64,000 nt of DNA from assembly GCA_009760855.2 (NCBI GenBank), contig WPIO01000021.1, positions 1 through 64,000 on the forward strand, in the 5' to 3' direction. The notes under the pieces are model-generated. The model was not told the DNA's origin and did no database searches. It saw only the letters and a list, made by a program, of their open reading frames with translations. Positions within the stretch are counted from its first letter, which is position 1. Each line of letters opens with the position of its first letter. The translations under genes were made by a program, and so were the position numbers. Positions 44,703 to 56,356 of this stretch are shown piece after piece. Origin of the DNA: Cristatella mucedo. Lineage: Eukaryota > Bryozoa > Phylactolaemata > Cristatellidae.

Positions 44703-45150
44703 ATCGGCCAGGCTAAGCATCGTACCACCCGCTTTTTGCAATCTACCTGTTTACCTACAATTTGTACAAACCACAAATTCTTTGGAGACCGTGCCTTTAG
44801 TTCGTATGCTTCCAAAGCCTGTAACTTACTCCCGACTTGCATCACGACATCCCCTGACTTGACCACATTTAAAAAGAAATTTAAAATGAACCTATTAGCA
44901 CAGCATTTAGTGGGTCCCTGTTATTCTACCTTTATGTGCCTATGCGTGCTAGCACTGTTGCATGCTGCCACTAACCACACTTGCAAGCTGAGCCCGTGCA
45001 TGTCACTGCTATCCATGTTATTTATGTTTTATATTATGCTTGATAGAACTCACCATTCGATTGTTTTTCCTTTGAAGCAAATTAAAATTGCCTGGAAAGA
45101 GATTGAGTTCTTTGAGGGTGGTTTACCAAGTGTAGTATTATTATTATCCG
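44703..45150 (+). mobile_element. LINE insertion, 3' third, in duplication copy C
   Basis: It runs from the RT C-terminus ('GGCCAGGCTAAGCATCGTAC', 'TTTGGAGACCGTGCC') through 'GGGTCCCTGTTATTC' (stop lost or shifted) to a weakened hairpin ('TTGAGGGTGGTTTACC') and a TATTATTATT tail. Copy A (near 20.6 kb) lacks it; both share 'ATACTATCCTTGT' just to the left. Confidence 0.78.
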
Positions 45151-45919
45151 TTTTCCATATCAGTTGGAGTTAAAAAATTGCATCTGCCGACGTTTCTTGA
45201 CAGTAGTCTTATGTGTACAATTGTTTGCATCTCTTTGGTTAACTGAGCATCGGTAAACACACTCATCTATCAGTGTTTAGCTATGGCAAACAGCGTCCAC
45301 GAATATTGCAGAAAGATATTAAGTCTATAACAGAAACTTTAATTATTTCTGGAGATCACTGATGGATTTACAGAACCAGTGCAAAAAAAATCAACTGCAA
45401 TATAAGTAAATGGTCTCGTGGTGAGAGCTACGGCTTCTCAAGATGGCTACTCGAGCATTCATGCAATCACCATGACATGTGACAATCTTCCGTTTGCATT
45501 AGTGCAAAAAAGATGCAAGCGGAAAACTTCAAACCTGCATCCGACACTAAACAATCCCGAATGCTCATTACAGCATGCTCATTGTAGACGATCAGCTGAG
45601 ATTTAGCATGGATACTTATCACGTGACAATCATAGTGGCAATACTAAGCAATAAAAATGTAGGCAGTACAACGATCTAAATATTAAGGGGATAGGTTTCA
45701 ACTTCAATAATGGTGGGCTAACAAGAAAACAGCCTAATTTCGCTAGAAAATGGCCATTTTTAGCTTTTGAACACATGGATCTAGTTCACTGCTACTGTCA
45801 ACCAACTCCCAGAATCGCTGACGCCAGGAAAGGTTTGATGATGGCATGAAGTTAGCCAAGATGGCAGTAACATTCACGAGATGGTATATGAATATTTGTT
45901 TCCGTCCACCTGGGTAGGT

Positions 45920-46012
45920 AATAACAATAATAATAATAATGCACTTGATAAGGCGCCCTCAGAGAACTCAATCTCTTCCTAGATGCTTTATATTTGCTGC
46001 AAAGGAAGCATT
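45920..46012 (-). mobile_element. Very short LINE 3' end in duplication copy C
   Basis: AATAATAATAATAATGCAC, then 'GCGCCCTCAGAGAACTCAAT' and 'TTTGCTGCAAAGGAAGCA': only the last 90 bp of the LINE, reversed. Absent at the equivalent place in copy A. Confidence 0.8.
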
Positions 46013-47738
46013 GAGTGTCCCTTGCTAATGTAAATTCAGCAAAGTTCGTTTGTGTTCAATTGTTTAGTATGGGCTAATTTGTGATAAGGAACTGTCAAAG
46101 AACAAGGGAATAATCAAACGTTCGTCTCTGCAGAGTTAGGTTTCCAAATATAGCTTTAAGTGAAAGGGCATTCGGTAGTACTTCCGACCGGCCAACTAAA
46201 TCTGGCAAATTTTGCATAGTTCTCAGATGACTGAGCCATAATGTGCAAGGTGACATGAAGGCACGCATGAAGAATGCACACAATTACCCGGAGCCTGGTG
46301 AATAGATTACTAACTCCTATGTAACCATTGTCCGCGAGTAAGCGAACGTACTAGTCCTTGCTCTTGAAGATGGACTCACACACTCGTGTCGGACTCTAGC
46401 GAACGCCTCTCTTACATTACAAAATGAGTTTACGAAGCGTTATTCGGAAGGACGCTGAAGCAAAGCAGTGCTAGAAACGCTAGTCAAGTCTGTGTACCTA
46501 CTAGTTTCCTTGTTCTGCAGCTGACATTAATACCTAATATCTCGTTTGATTTTCGTAAATGCCTGTTTCGGACCTGAGACGGCTGGTTGGGTGAACCGGC
46601 AGCATGCTTCGAACACCGCTCTACATAACGAAGTTTGAAGGCGATCGAATCCATTGAAATCTTAATTAGTATTGATATTGCCATCCGGGCGTCATTTGTC
46701 AGCTCTTCATAGCTGTTCTTTTTAGGCTAAAAAATGAATTTTAATACGGCTTTTTGGTCGTTACGTGAAAGCTAGCCAGATGAAAATAATTATAGATACA
46801 AAACTCGGATACTATTAAGAAAATAACAAAAATTTGAGTCAGTAACAGTTACTACTTTCGCCCGTGTAAAAGTCAGGGAAACTTCAGTGGTGCACCACAA
46901 TGAGGACCTGACTGTACGCTGACCGATGGGGGAGTCTATTCTAGTCGTAGGAACTGCCCACAGTGGGGCAATGACTAAATACAACGACCTGGGTCGTCTA
47001 GTATTTGAATGTTACTCCAGTCTTATTCAGGTTTGTGACCTTTGCACCAGTCATCACTTGGGGCTACAAGGTAAGGGGGTCGTTGAGCATAGAGCTCAAG
47101 ACGCTAGAATGCACTGACCCTTTAAAAACGCCTATCATTTTGTAATCCCCAAATGTTCATGCAGATAAATTTTTCTTTTAACTATAAAAGTGTGTGCTGC
47201 AGCTGCGTCTGCAAATTAGAAAATCATCTTCCTTATTTAGGAAGCTCATTACTTTACACTCGTACTTGCACCATCGATATAACACGAACGACTCCTAGTT
47301 AAAGTGACGCCAGTGACTTTACAAGACTTTTGAACTAAATACCTAACCTGGCTTATAAGAAAGAAAGATTACATGAGAAAAATTCAATCGCTTTTCCGGT
47401 AGATGTCGGTCCCTGCGCTAGTTATTTCAGAGACTGGCGCGCCTTAAGTTATCGTCAGGAAAGTCACTGTTTCTTTTCTAACTCTCTAGAAAGTGAACGT
47501 ACTTTATCGGTCACCAAAGAGTTGAACACGGCCGCCTCAATCTTGACGCCTATTCCTATCAGTAGCTCAGTGGCTGGCTACGGGTCCCGGAGGTAGCTCA
47601 CGATACAATCTAGCAGAAAAGCTGTGTCTGGTTCGGTAAAAGACTCTTCGCGTTTGTCTGGTCAAGCTATCTGCAAGATGAAGCTGTTTTTTTCTTAGCT
47701 TTATTCAAGCACTCTAGCTCGGTTTGTTTAGTGTTTCT

Positions 47739-48560
47739 TGTGGCCTTTCACGATGCCAGAGGTTACTGTGTGCATATAGAGGTAACCTTACATTGCCAGC
47801 TTGTAGAAGCTCACAAATAACAAATCATGATATTTTTCCAAAAGCTCTGAGACACGGATGCATCTCTACCTTCCGCTTAAATATTTTCGTAAGAATAGTT
47901 TTTAATAGTACTCTGCCGTTTATGAACCTTAGATCCATTAAAAACTGCCCATCTAGTTTGTGCAATCGCATGCCAATAAATTTTTTGACCAGCTTTAATT
48001 GCAATATCCCATAACTCGATGACATTTGAAAGTCGTTAACAACAATTTTTTCGTCATGATACTTGCTCAGTCAGTATGACCGCAAGAATGTTAGTATTCT
48101 GCAGTTGTCCAGTTTATTGCTTACCACAGTATGTGCATCTATTCAGGCTGTGTTCAGCTATTTGAGAGATTTTGTTATCAAAATTTTATGTAGAGTGTTT
48201 CTGTCTGTAATTCAACAAAGTCAAAAATACTAAGCGGGTGCTTTGAGTGAGAGTTTTTCTACCAGAGTTAAAAAATCCTGTGCAGCATTCGGTTAATAAA
48301 AACAAGAATATTTTCATGCCGCCATGATATCATATCATATTTATGTAGTAACATTTGCTTCATCTCACTTGCAGATACAGCCTCCACCACGTCACCTACT
48401 TGCAGGCAAACCGCCGTGTGCTGCTTCGTTTGCTGCTTATTAAGCTCGTACATAGTCAGCTACTCGGAGCGAGTCACGTCATAGTCTCGTGCTCATCACC
48501 GTGCCTGACGGCGCGTGAATGCCGGTCGTCTTCTAAAAGTTTTTGCACCTGCTCCGACCA
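47739..48560. repeat. Old paralogue of the gene 2 3' flank
   Basis: Diverged but ordered similarity to 34.0-35.32 kb with internal gaps: 'GTCAGTATGACCGCAAGAAT', 'AGTATGTGCATCTATTCAGG', 'AGGCAAACCGCCGTGTGCTG', 'GCGCGTGAATGCCGGTC', and 'CAACTTTAAACATC'. The last corresponds to the empty LINE site GGCTTTAAACAG, a second independent witness that the 35.3-kb LINE is an insertion. No gene seen. Confidence 0.65.
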
Positions 48561-48594
48561 ACTTTAAACATCTTTCATGATCTTTCAATCCTGT

Positions 48595-49096
48595 TCGACG
48601 ACATGGTACGGCTGAGGGATTCGCTGCACGACTGGAACGGGTACGTTAACCTCCCTGACGACGGGATACGGCACCTTGACTTCCCTGACCACCGGATACG
48701 GCACATTGACCTCCTTAATGACTGCGAGGGTTCCGGAACTTTTTTGATGACTGGAACAGGAACGGCTACGACTTTAGTCTTTCCCTTAAATTGCATTGTT
48801 GTTGTTGGTTACATTGTTGTTGTTGCCGCCAGCATTGTTATTTTTATTGTTGTTGTTGTTGTTGTTGTTGTTGTTATTGGCTTTACCAAGTAATCTTTCG
48901 CCGTAACCGCGACCAGCAAAGCCGTTCCCTTCGCCGTAACCACCGGCGAGCAGTCTTCCGTACGCGAGTCCTTCACCGCTAGCCAGTCCTTCGCCGTAAC
49001 CTCGTCCGAGAATTTCTCCGTAGCCCAGTCATTCGCCGTAAGCACCGTAGCCTCCCAGATGTCCAAGTCCGAGGTTGTGTCCACCCAGCAATCTTC
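48595..49096 (-). pseudogene. Broken copy of the secreted GYGE/poly-Asn/Pro-Val gene, exon 2 only
   Basis: It starts after an intact-looking acceptor (CTTTTGCAG at about 49097) and reads like gene 1: GHNLGLGHLGGYGAYGE, then TGA (49029-49031) where the others have GGA. The GYGE domain continues in frame, then a shorter Asn region ('NNNNAGGNNNN' pattern, with Lys, Val and Thr interruptions), 'VVAVPVPVIKKVPEP', then a one-base deletion near 48725 shifts the frame through the PYPVV repeats. The C-terminus (VLVKPESWK) is missing. Exon 1 and promoter are missing: about 170 bp into the intron the sequence switches, near 49.27 kb, to the recent duplication. Closer to gene 1 than to genes 2/3 at several residues (GEGLAYGRLL, GNGFAGRG). 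Confidence 0.88.
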
Positions 49097-51313
49097 CTGC
49101 AAAAGCGAAGCGGTTCAATGGTAGCCCAAGTGTTAGCTTAGGCATAGCCCCCTCGTTCTTACGACAGCACTAGATCGTGGTATTGACGATCGCTGCAATG
49201 CTCTTATTGCCTCGAGTAGGGTAAAAGCATTTATAGGCACACCCTGACTACAGAAGTGGCAGCAGTCATATATAAAAATTCGCTTGCTAAGTTTTTTTTA
49301 TTTCATAGCTGGAACTTGCTATTAACAGCCTTCATTCGCGATATATCATAACTCAACAGCTTTTAAAAGAATTTAAGAACAATCCTTTTCTTTATGACAT
49401 TTGCTGAGTCAGTATGACTGTGATCATGTCAGCTTTCTGCGGTTGCCCCTGCTAGCACTTCCCAAAGTATGTGCTTCTATTTAGGCTATGTAAATTTACT
49501 GGAAAGAGATTATGTTATCTTAGTGATACGTAAAGTGTCACCATCTGTAACTCTACGAAGTGACAAATATTAAGTGGATATTATGAAGGAGAGTTTTTCT
49601 AGAGATCACTCACAGCCTTTGCTGCTTTCGGTTGAAGAGACCAAGAATATGTTTATACTCGCGTGGTTACGTTTTCACTGTATCACTATTCACAGTGCCA
49701 AGTTAAAAGTAGATTAGCGTCTTTACTTGCGATTTAAATTAGTTCCATTACGGAGCAGTTAGTTCAAATTACTTGTCTGTCAAATAATTATTACTAATTA
49801 AATGAATTGAAATAGCATTAGTTCACTCAGGATCCCGAAATGCACTGGATGTTGTGCCAAATCATTAAAAGTATAAACTGTACTTCAAAATATGGAATAT
49901 CTAATCCAAAAATATAAAATAGAATATGCTTACAAACTAACTTTATTAATCATGATGTACAGCTTAACCTTTGAGATTGGACGACTTGAATGTACTGACA
50001 GAGTTGGAACGAAAAGGGTGAAGTGAGTAAGTCAATCCTATTCGCTGATTTTTTGCCTTCTTTTCCACAGTCTCCTTACTTTCAGCTGCCTGGTTTTTCG
50101 ATGATCGTCTGTCCAATAAGGTCTATTCAACCCTCTTTTTAAATTTTGCTGAAGTTATTTAGTTAAATGTCATAACATGGATCGTCAGAAAACGCAAATG
50201 CAACTTTTTCTGTGTTTCTTTTGAATACAGTCCGGAGGTTTCTCCAACCTTCTTAATATTTTTTATCTCACTAACTGATATTACCTCTTTCGCATCACCT
50301 ATTTACAGGCAAACCTCCGTGTGCTGCAGCATCTGTAGCTCCTTTACCTCCTACGATGTCAGTTCCTTGGCTAGCTAATCGGTGAGTCTTGTCTGGTCAT
50401 ATTAAAATTTTTTCTGAGGGATGTATCCTTCGGCTGCTATGATTTCCGTAAAGTTTTAGAGGTCATCTTCTGCAGCTTTCACGTCCGCCCTAAATGGCTC
50501 ACCATGCCTGACAGCGAGTGAATGCCGGTTTTCTTTATAAAAATTCTCGAACCAGCCCTAGCTGGCTTTAAACAGTAAGTGTAATGCTTCGTCCGTTGAA
50601 GGGCCGTATCTGCGGCAGAAAATCAGCATAAATATGAAGAGCCTTCCCGCAGATTATAGGCTTTACCACGGTATTTTCAGCATGCTATCTTTCCGTCAGT
50701 TACGCCATCAGTAGCCTATACGGGTTTTCGTAGATAGAAGTCCGCTGTTTAGAAATGAATTATTTTAAGGATGTTTCTGGCGTCGTAACCTTAATTGACT
50801 CTTGCTTCAGTATGGTGCTTATGGAAGAAGTCCTTTGCTGGAGCTGGTTCGATAAGTCGACTAAGAGTATACTACTGTCGCCATTCTTGATAACTTTTTT
50901 TTTGATAGCACACACCAGGTTCTTCTTTTCAGCTTTGTCCTTTGCCCAAAAATCATTAGGATCCACGGCAGAAAAGATGAAGATTTGCAAAATTACTGCA
51001 AGGACAAATGCGAGCCCAACACTGGTGCAGCCACTGCAAGCTAACCGCTTAAATTGAAAGAGTGATCCACGGAATGCTGAGCACATTATGTGGCGTTTAC
51101 TATGGCGTTTCCTGCACCAAATAGCGGTGGGGTATCTGAAGCTGGCTCTTAACCCGAATTTTAGCTCTCAAATCAAAGCAACAGAACGGCCTGGACACGG
51201 TTCATATCGCAAAAAACTCATCAGTTTTGACACTCATAAGTTAATGTGACACTTCTTCAAGATATGGTGCTTTGGTCGAACGACGAATAATAATATCGCT
51301 TAGTGATCATCAA

Positions 51314-51319
51314 TTTATT
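51314..51319 (-). promoter_or_regulatory. Polyadenylation signal of gene 3 (AATAAA)
   Basis: Reverse-strand AATAAA in the same context and distance from the stop as in gene 2. Confidence 0.7.
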
Positions 51320-51360
51320 GTTTGATAGACACTAGAACTTGGCTACGATAAAAAGAATGT

Positions 51361-52457
51361 CTATTTCCAGGATTCCGGCTTAACGAGAACAGGCACAGGA
51401 ACTGCTACTCTCTCGACGACAGGGTACGGCTGGGGGATTCGCTCCACGACAGGAACTGGTACGTTAACCTCCCTGACGACGGGATACGGCACGTTGACTT
51501 CCCTGACCACAGGATACGGCACATTGACCTCCTTAATGACTGGGTACGGCTCCGGGATTCTCTTGATGACTGGAACAGGAATGCCCACGACTTCAGCCCT
51601 TCCTCTGGCTGCATTGTTATTGTTGTTATTGTTGTTATTGTTGCCGCCAGCATTGTTATTATTATTGTTGTTGTTGTTGTTGCCTCCGGCATTGTTGTTG
51701 TTGTTGTTATTGTTATTGTTATTGGCTTTACCATGTAATCTTTCGCCGTAACCACGACCAGCAATGCCGTGTCCTTCGCCGTAACCACCGGCGAGCAGTC
51801 CTCCGTATGCGAGTCCTTCACGGCGAGCCAGTCCTTCGCCGTAACCCCGTCCGAGAACTTCTCCGTAGCCCAGTCCTTCGCCATAAGCACCATAGCCTCC
51901 CAGATGTCCAAGCCCGAGGTTGCGTCCACCTAACAATCCTCCTACAAAAAAGGAGCGGTTCAATAATAGCCCAAGATTAAGGCTGGGCAAAACGCCCCTA
52001 GTTCTGATGACAGCATTACAGCATTCTCACAGATCTGCCGGTCGTGGTATTGACGCCTACTGCAGTGCTCTTTTTGCGTTAAATAGGATTAAAGATGCTG
52101 CGAGCACACGCTGGCTAAAGCAATAGCAGTGGTCAAATCATCATCGTTAGCCTTAGGGCATGCATCGCCCAAAGCGAGGCGGTAATAGGCTTAACGTAAG
52201 GCTCACGTGGCAGCACCGCAGCTGCGTTAGCATCTCAAAACTCTCTCCCACCTGGGCTCTAGATTCGACTCATCTCATCTTTCTCTATCTCTCTTTGTCA
52301 CACACTTCGCTCAGAATCTTCTAACATCTCTCTTCATTTCTCTAACGGTCGCTCGTCATTTACTCTACAGTAATGTTTGATATATATACAATGTCTATCT
52401 CTTACCGTGAGCAACCATGCAGCTGGCTAGTAGCAAAGCACACTTCATCGTCGTCAT
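51361..52457 (-). CDS. Secreted Gly/Tyr-, Asn- and Pro/Val-rich protein, gene 3 (two exons)
   Basis: Predicted 210 residues. Exon 1 is 52457-52406, the intron 464 bp, exon 2 51941-51361, with the same splice sites and phase as gene 2. The protein is the same as gene 2 except that the first Asn run has 11 instead of 12 residues. Domain order: signal peptide, GYGE domain, Asn runs of 11, 10 and 10 with AGG spacers, RGRAEVVG, Pro/Val decapeptide-like repeats, LVKPESWK. It should have the same extracellular role as gene 2 and, with an intact TATA/CCAAT promoter and AATAAA, is likely expressed. The lack of any change outside the Asn run reflects recent duplication, so it says nothing about selection. 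It lies just upstream, on the same strand, of the broken copy at 48.6-49.1 kb, so readthrough splicing into that exon is possible. Confidence 0.87.
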
Positions 52458-52510
52458 ATTGCTTTGAACTACCTGCAGTAAGCTGATGATTATTGCATGC
52501 ACTACAGCTC

Positions 52511-52626
52511 CTTTTATACTACTCCTCTGGGAGCATGCCTGGGACTCGTGTCCAATGAATGTCAGAAAGGCCGCCAACGCGATTACATAGGCAGGTACTA
52601 ATTGCCAATCCAGAATTACTGCCAAT
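52511..52626 (-). promoter_or_regulatory. Core promoter of gene 3: TATA and paired CCAAT boxes
   Basis: TATAAAAG on the reverse strand at 52518-52511, 54 nt upstream of the ATG. CCAAT on the plus strand at 52605-52609 and 52622-52626. Same as gene 2 over this stretch. Confidence 0.72.
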
Positions 52627-52902
52627 AGCATTCCATCGAAACCATGGTTTTTCGTGCTCGCTTGGCGTCGTTTTTGGGCTGTGTGACGACATGCAGTCTT
52701 AACTTTCATGTCCTTAATTATTCTGACCGACCAGCCTCTCGCATGATCACTGCTGCTGCCCAGGTTTACTGTCATTCAAGGCAGTTCCTAGCAACGCCAA
52801 TCGATGCCATAGGTTAATGCTACTGCGTCATTGATGAGCTTTAATATTCTCAGCTGTTTCCTGCGTTTCTGCTAACTTGCAAAGCACCTACCTGGCTAAA
52901 AA

Positions 52903-53597
52903 GGGTACGGACATTTCCCCCTGGACATTCCTACCCCACCCGACATTTCCTCACTGGGGTAGGGCATTTCCTCCCCCACCGTATGGAAATGCCCTGATAT
53001 AATATGTCTTGTTTACATATCTTGTAAAAATCTTATATAGTATATAACGTATAACATATTCCTACATTGTAGTCAGTAGAAATGCGGTCGCTGCGGCGCA
53101 TTTTCGGCAGACCACAGAGTGCAAGGTCAAAGCTCTGGCCCGGTAGTCAGCAGCAGACGCTATCGGCAGCAGTTGCGAGCGCGGAGCAGTATCCTCGACC
53201 GCCAACGCCGACGCCGCTGCTGACGCCACAGCGGCTGAGAGCGGCTGCTGCTGAGAATGTCTGCTGCTGAGAACGTCTGCCGCTGACAGCGTCTGCTCCT
53301 GACCGCCCGGGGCAGTGCTTTGACCTTGAACTTGATAATCAGCCACAACTCATGGCTGCTCTGACTGCATTTCTAATGACTATAATGTAGGAATATGTTA
53401 TATGTTATATACGATTTAATATTTTTTGCAAGATATGTAAACATGACAGTTCATATCCTGGTATTTACATACGGGAGGAAATGCCCTATCCAGCGGGGGG
53501 GGGGCGGGTGGGGGGAGGAAATGTCATACCCAGTGCAGAAATATTCGGGGGGAATGCCTAGGGGGGAGTCCAAGCGGGAAATGTCCGTACCCCATTC
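52903..53597. mobile_element. Foldback DNA element, right copy, with long inverted arms
   Basis: The ends are GGGTACGGACATTTCCC and its exact reverse complement GGGAAATGTCCGTACCC. Inverted similarity continues inward for some 200-300 bp per side: 'CATATTCCTACATTGTAGTC' near 53.06 kb against 'ACTATAATGTAGGAATATG' near 53.38 kb, and 'AAGGTCAAAGCTCTGGCCCG' against 'GGGGCAGTGCTTTGACCTT'. Subterminal (G)GACATTTCC motifs recur. No transposase. A G-rich run (about 53494-53516) could form a quadruplex. The target duplication is not clear. Confidence 0.78.
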
Positions 53598-54383
53598 AAA
53601 AACTACAGCTCTGACCGTTGGTAGGCATTGATATTCTGTGGAAAGTTTATAAACTCACATTCTTGGAGTACTTAAAACATCTGCATGTCGAGCGACAAAT
53701 GCTGAAGATAAAATGATGATATTTTTGTGAATACCATTTAAGAACCAGGGAGAACTATCCTATCGTAATTACTGGGAAAAGAGCAAGCATTTAAGCGGAC
53801 ACAATGCTTCCGTCACTCATTTCTTAGTTTTTATTCTTTAGCTTCGGCCATATCAAGTTCGAATTCTGCGATCTCCAACTTTGCATCGTATTGCCATGTC
53901 TTCAAACTCAAGTCATAACCTCTTTATAACCATTTAGAGACAGTTCCATCAATTTATATATCTCTCAAGCCGACGCAGTATCCAATAATTATAATAATGA
54001 TGTCAATAATCACACTTAATAGGGAATTATGATAATCGCCCTTTGGTATATAAACATATTTCTACTTTTTTCATTGGCTAGGAAGAATGAAAGTCGCCGG
54101 CTAAGGAATATTAGCATGGAAATCCGGTTCATGCAAAAGCACTTCGGACGTATTAATGCACGGACGAAGAAAAAAATGCTAGGATCAGCTTCGCTTTAAA
54201 GTCATTCCGTCAGGGATTATCATAAAATGCAGGATGGGAGTTTTAACTATTAATCAGCTAATCAGCAAGCGAAAGTCTTGCTTGATGATTATTAAAGAGC
54301 GACGCGAGCATCACTTATAGTTAAACAAGCTGGTCTTACCCGACTTTTAATAGACAAGCTTATTCTTAAGGGCTACCGATCTT
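53598..54383. other. Unassigned intergenic sequence
   Basis: No gene and no repeat shared with the rest of the window. In particular, neither the missing exon 1 of the broken gene copy nor the continuation of the left duplication copy is found here. Confidence 0.45.
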
Positions 54384-54555
54384 ACTGGGCTGTGATAGCA
54401 TTGGCAGTAAGGTGTTTGGCCTTAAAGTCGGAGGTCATGGGTGCAAAGTCTAGTGTGGCGATCCTAAATTGTCATCAGCGAGCAGTGATGATAGCCATGA
54501 AGGCACTTCTGCTACTATAGTCGTGAGGCCGTTATATCAGCCAAGCTAGCTCGGT
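54384..54555 (+). mobile_element. tRNA-like SINE, copy 6
   Basis: 'GGGCTGTGATAGCATTGGCA', 'GAGGTCATGGGTGCAAAGTC' (eroded B box), 'AGTGATGATAGCCATGAAGG', 'CTTCTGCTACTATAG', 'GAGGCCGTTATATCAG': same order as the other SINEs, strongly mutated. Confidence 0.55.
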
Positions 54556-54751
54556 GATGCAAGAACATCTGATATAGGAATACTCTGTTATAACAATAGC
54601 AGTTCTGCTTCACAGATTTCTTCTAAAATTTTTCGCATTGAGAGCTCCACTTTAATAATTATCAGATATAGGAATACTCCACACATATGAAGTCGACATC
54701 GTCTTAGATTTGTACTCTGCTTAAGTGCATGCTTATAGCTTATCGTGAAAT

Positions 54752-56356
54752 AAGCATGAACTTAAACAACTACCGCCCAGTCTCCCTTCTACCATTCCTA
54801 TCAAAGACACTGGAACGGGTCGTGGCTGACCAGCTAAACTCGTATATCGAAACTTCACACCTTGCTAGTAAGTTCGAGTCTGGCTTTAGAGCTAATCACT
54901 CCACAGAGTCAGCATTGCTTAGGGTATACAACGACCTACTTAGGAATGCAGACATGGGTAGAGTGTCTCTGCTTGTTTTGCTCGATCTTTCGGCAGCTTT
55001 TGATACCATCGATCGCAAAGTTCTTCTATAACACCTCTCATCTCACCTGGGCATCACTGGCACTGCTCTGCAGTGGTTCAGGTCCTATCTCGGTGGGATA
55101 CTCCAGGGTAATGACGTGAATGGACAAAGATCATCTGAGGTACCTCTGAAATATGGCGTACCTCATGGCTCCGTGCTAGGTCCGGTTCTTTTCACGGTTT
55201 ATACTCTCCCTCTTGCTGACGTGATTGCCAAGCTCAATCTAGGCTTTCACTTATATGCTGATGACACTCAGTTGTACCATTGCTTTGATCCCTCTCAGCC
55301 TTCGAGCACCTCAAATTCTTTCCACTCACTTACGGCATGTATTGATGACATCCGCACATGGATGGCAGGAAATTTTCTAAAACTAAATGACGATAAAACT
55401 AACTTACTAGTTATGGGCAAACCCAGTGTGATTCAGAGATTGGAAAGGCTGACGCTCAAAATTGGCTCTGCCAGCATATCTCCTGTTGAATCAGCTCGAA
55501 ATCTAGGTGTCATATTCCAAAGCGACCTCTCATTAGACAACCATATCAGCTCCACAGTCAAATCTGCCTATTTTCGGCTTCATAACATTGCTAAAATTAG
55601 GGCTTGTTTAGATAAGGATACCACGTCTAAGTTGGTCCATGCATTCGTGACATCCCATCTTGACTTCTGCAACTCACTGCTTACTGGCCTACCGGCATGT
55701 GCAATCAGGCGATTGCAGCTGGTGCAAAACTCGGCAGCTAGGCTTGTCTGTCGTGAGCGTCGCAGTTGCCACATTACACCACTTCTCGCTGACCTGCACT
55801 GGCTACCAGTCAAGCAACAAATTGACTTCAAGGTTTTGTCGCTCACTTTTAGGTCACTTCATTCTTTGGCCCCAGCCTATCTCTCAGATATACTCCCCCT
55901 CCGGGCCAAGAATCGTACCACCCGCTTTTGGGAATCCAACAGTCTACTAATACCCCGTACAAACCTCAACTTCTTTAGAAACCATGCATATAGTTCGTAT
56001 GCTCTTAAAGCCTGAAACTCCCTCCTGACCTGCGTCAGAACATCCCCTGACCTGACCATATTTACAAAGAATTTAAAAACACACCTATTTAGGAGAGCAT
56101 TTAGTGGGTCCCTGTGATTCGTTGTTCATGAGCTTATGTGTGCTGACAGTGTGCATGCTGCCACTAACCACATTTGCATGCTGACCCTGTGCATGTCACC
56201 CCTAACCATGGTATTATTTTTGTTTGTTTATCAAGCATGATTTTACTCACCATTCAATTGCATTTCCATTTGCAGCAAATGCAAAGCGCCTAGAGAGAGA
56301 TTGAGCTCTCTCCGAGGGCGCTTTATCAAGTGCATTATTATTATTATTATTATTGT
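54752..56356 (+). mobile_element. 5'-truncated LINE with near-intact RT
   Basis: It starts in the RT N-terminal region (NYRPVSLLPFLSKTLERV) and ends with the 3' UTR, a hairpin (AAAGCGCC...GGGCGCTTT with an extra CC in the loop side) and an (ATT)n tail. Its 5' end reaches slightly further than the copy at 35320. No paralogous empty site is available. Confidence 0.9.
54756..56117 (+). pseudogene. LINE reverse transcriptase with two nonsense changes
   Basis: One frame runs from NLNNYRPVSLLPFL to the normal ORF2 end, interrupted by only two stops: TAA at 55029-55031 in the 'VLLERLSS' segment (Glu codon lost) and TGA at 56013-56015 where 'AWNSL' has Trp. Motifs kept: 'LVLLDLSAAFDTID', 'YGVPHGSVLGPVLFTVYT' (Q to H in the conserved GVPQG), 'LYADDTQLY' (YADD intact), 'DLHWLPVKQ'. 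No frameshift was noticed. Useful as a near-consensus for the family. Confidence 0.88.

Larger units (their letters stand above)
43240..47738. repeat. Old segmental duplication, copy C
   Basis: Collinear with copy A (19.26-23.9 kb) over its length and with copy B (31.54-33.19 kb) in its right part. It lacks the hAT element and the 22.98-kb LINE of copy A. It carries its own insertions: a SINE (43835), a LINE (44703) and a LINE tail (45920). Open frames inside are not shared with the other copies, so I see no gene. Confidence 0.78.
49270..53235. repeat. Recent segmental duplication, right copy (gene 3 block)
   Basis: Near-identical to 34.02-39.55 kb minus the LINE. The left junction, near 'AAGTTTTTTTTATTTCATAG', falls in the intron of the broken gene copy. 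The right junction falls in the core of the foldback element. Substitutions are few, for example G/C near 37.28 and 50.96 kb. The very low divergence also fits gene conversion or an assembly duplication, but the LINE difference, foldback difference and different flanks argue for a real second copy. Confidence 0.95.
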
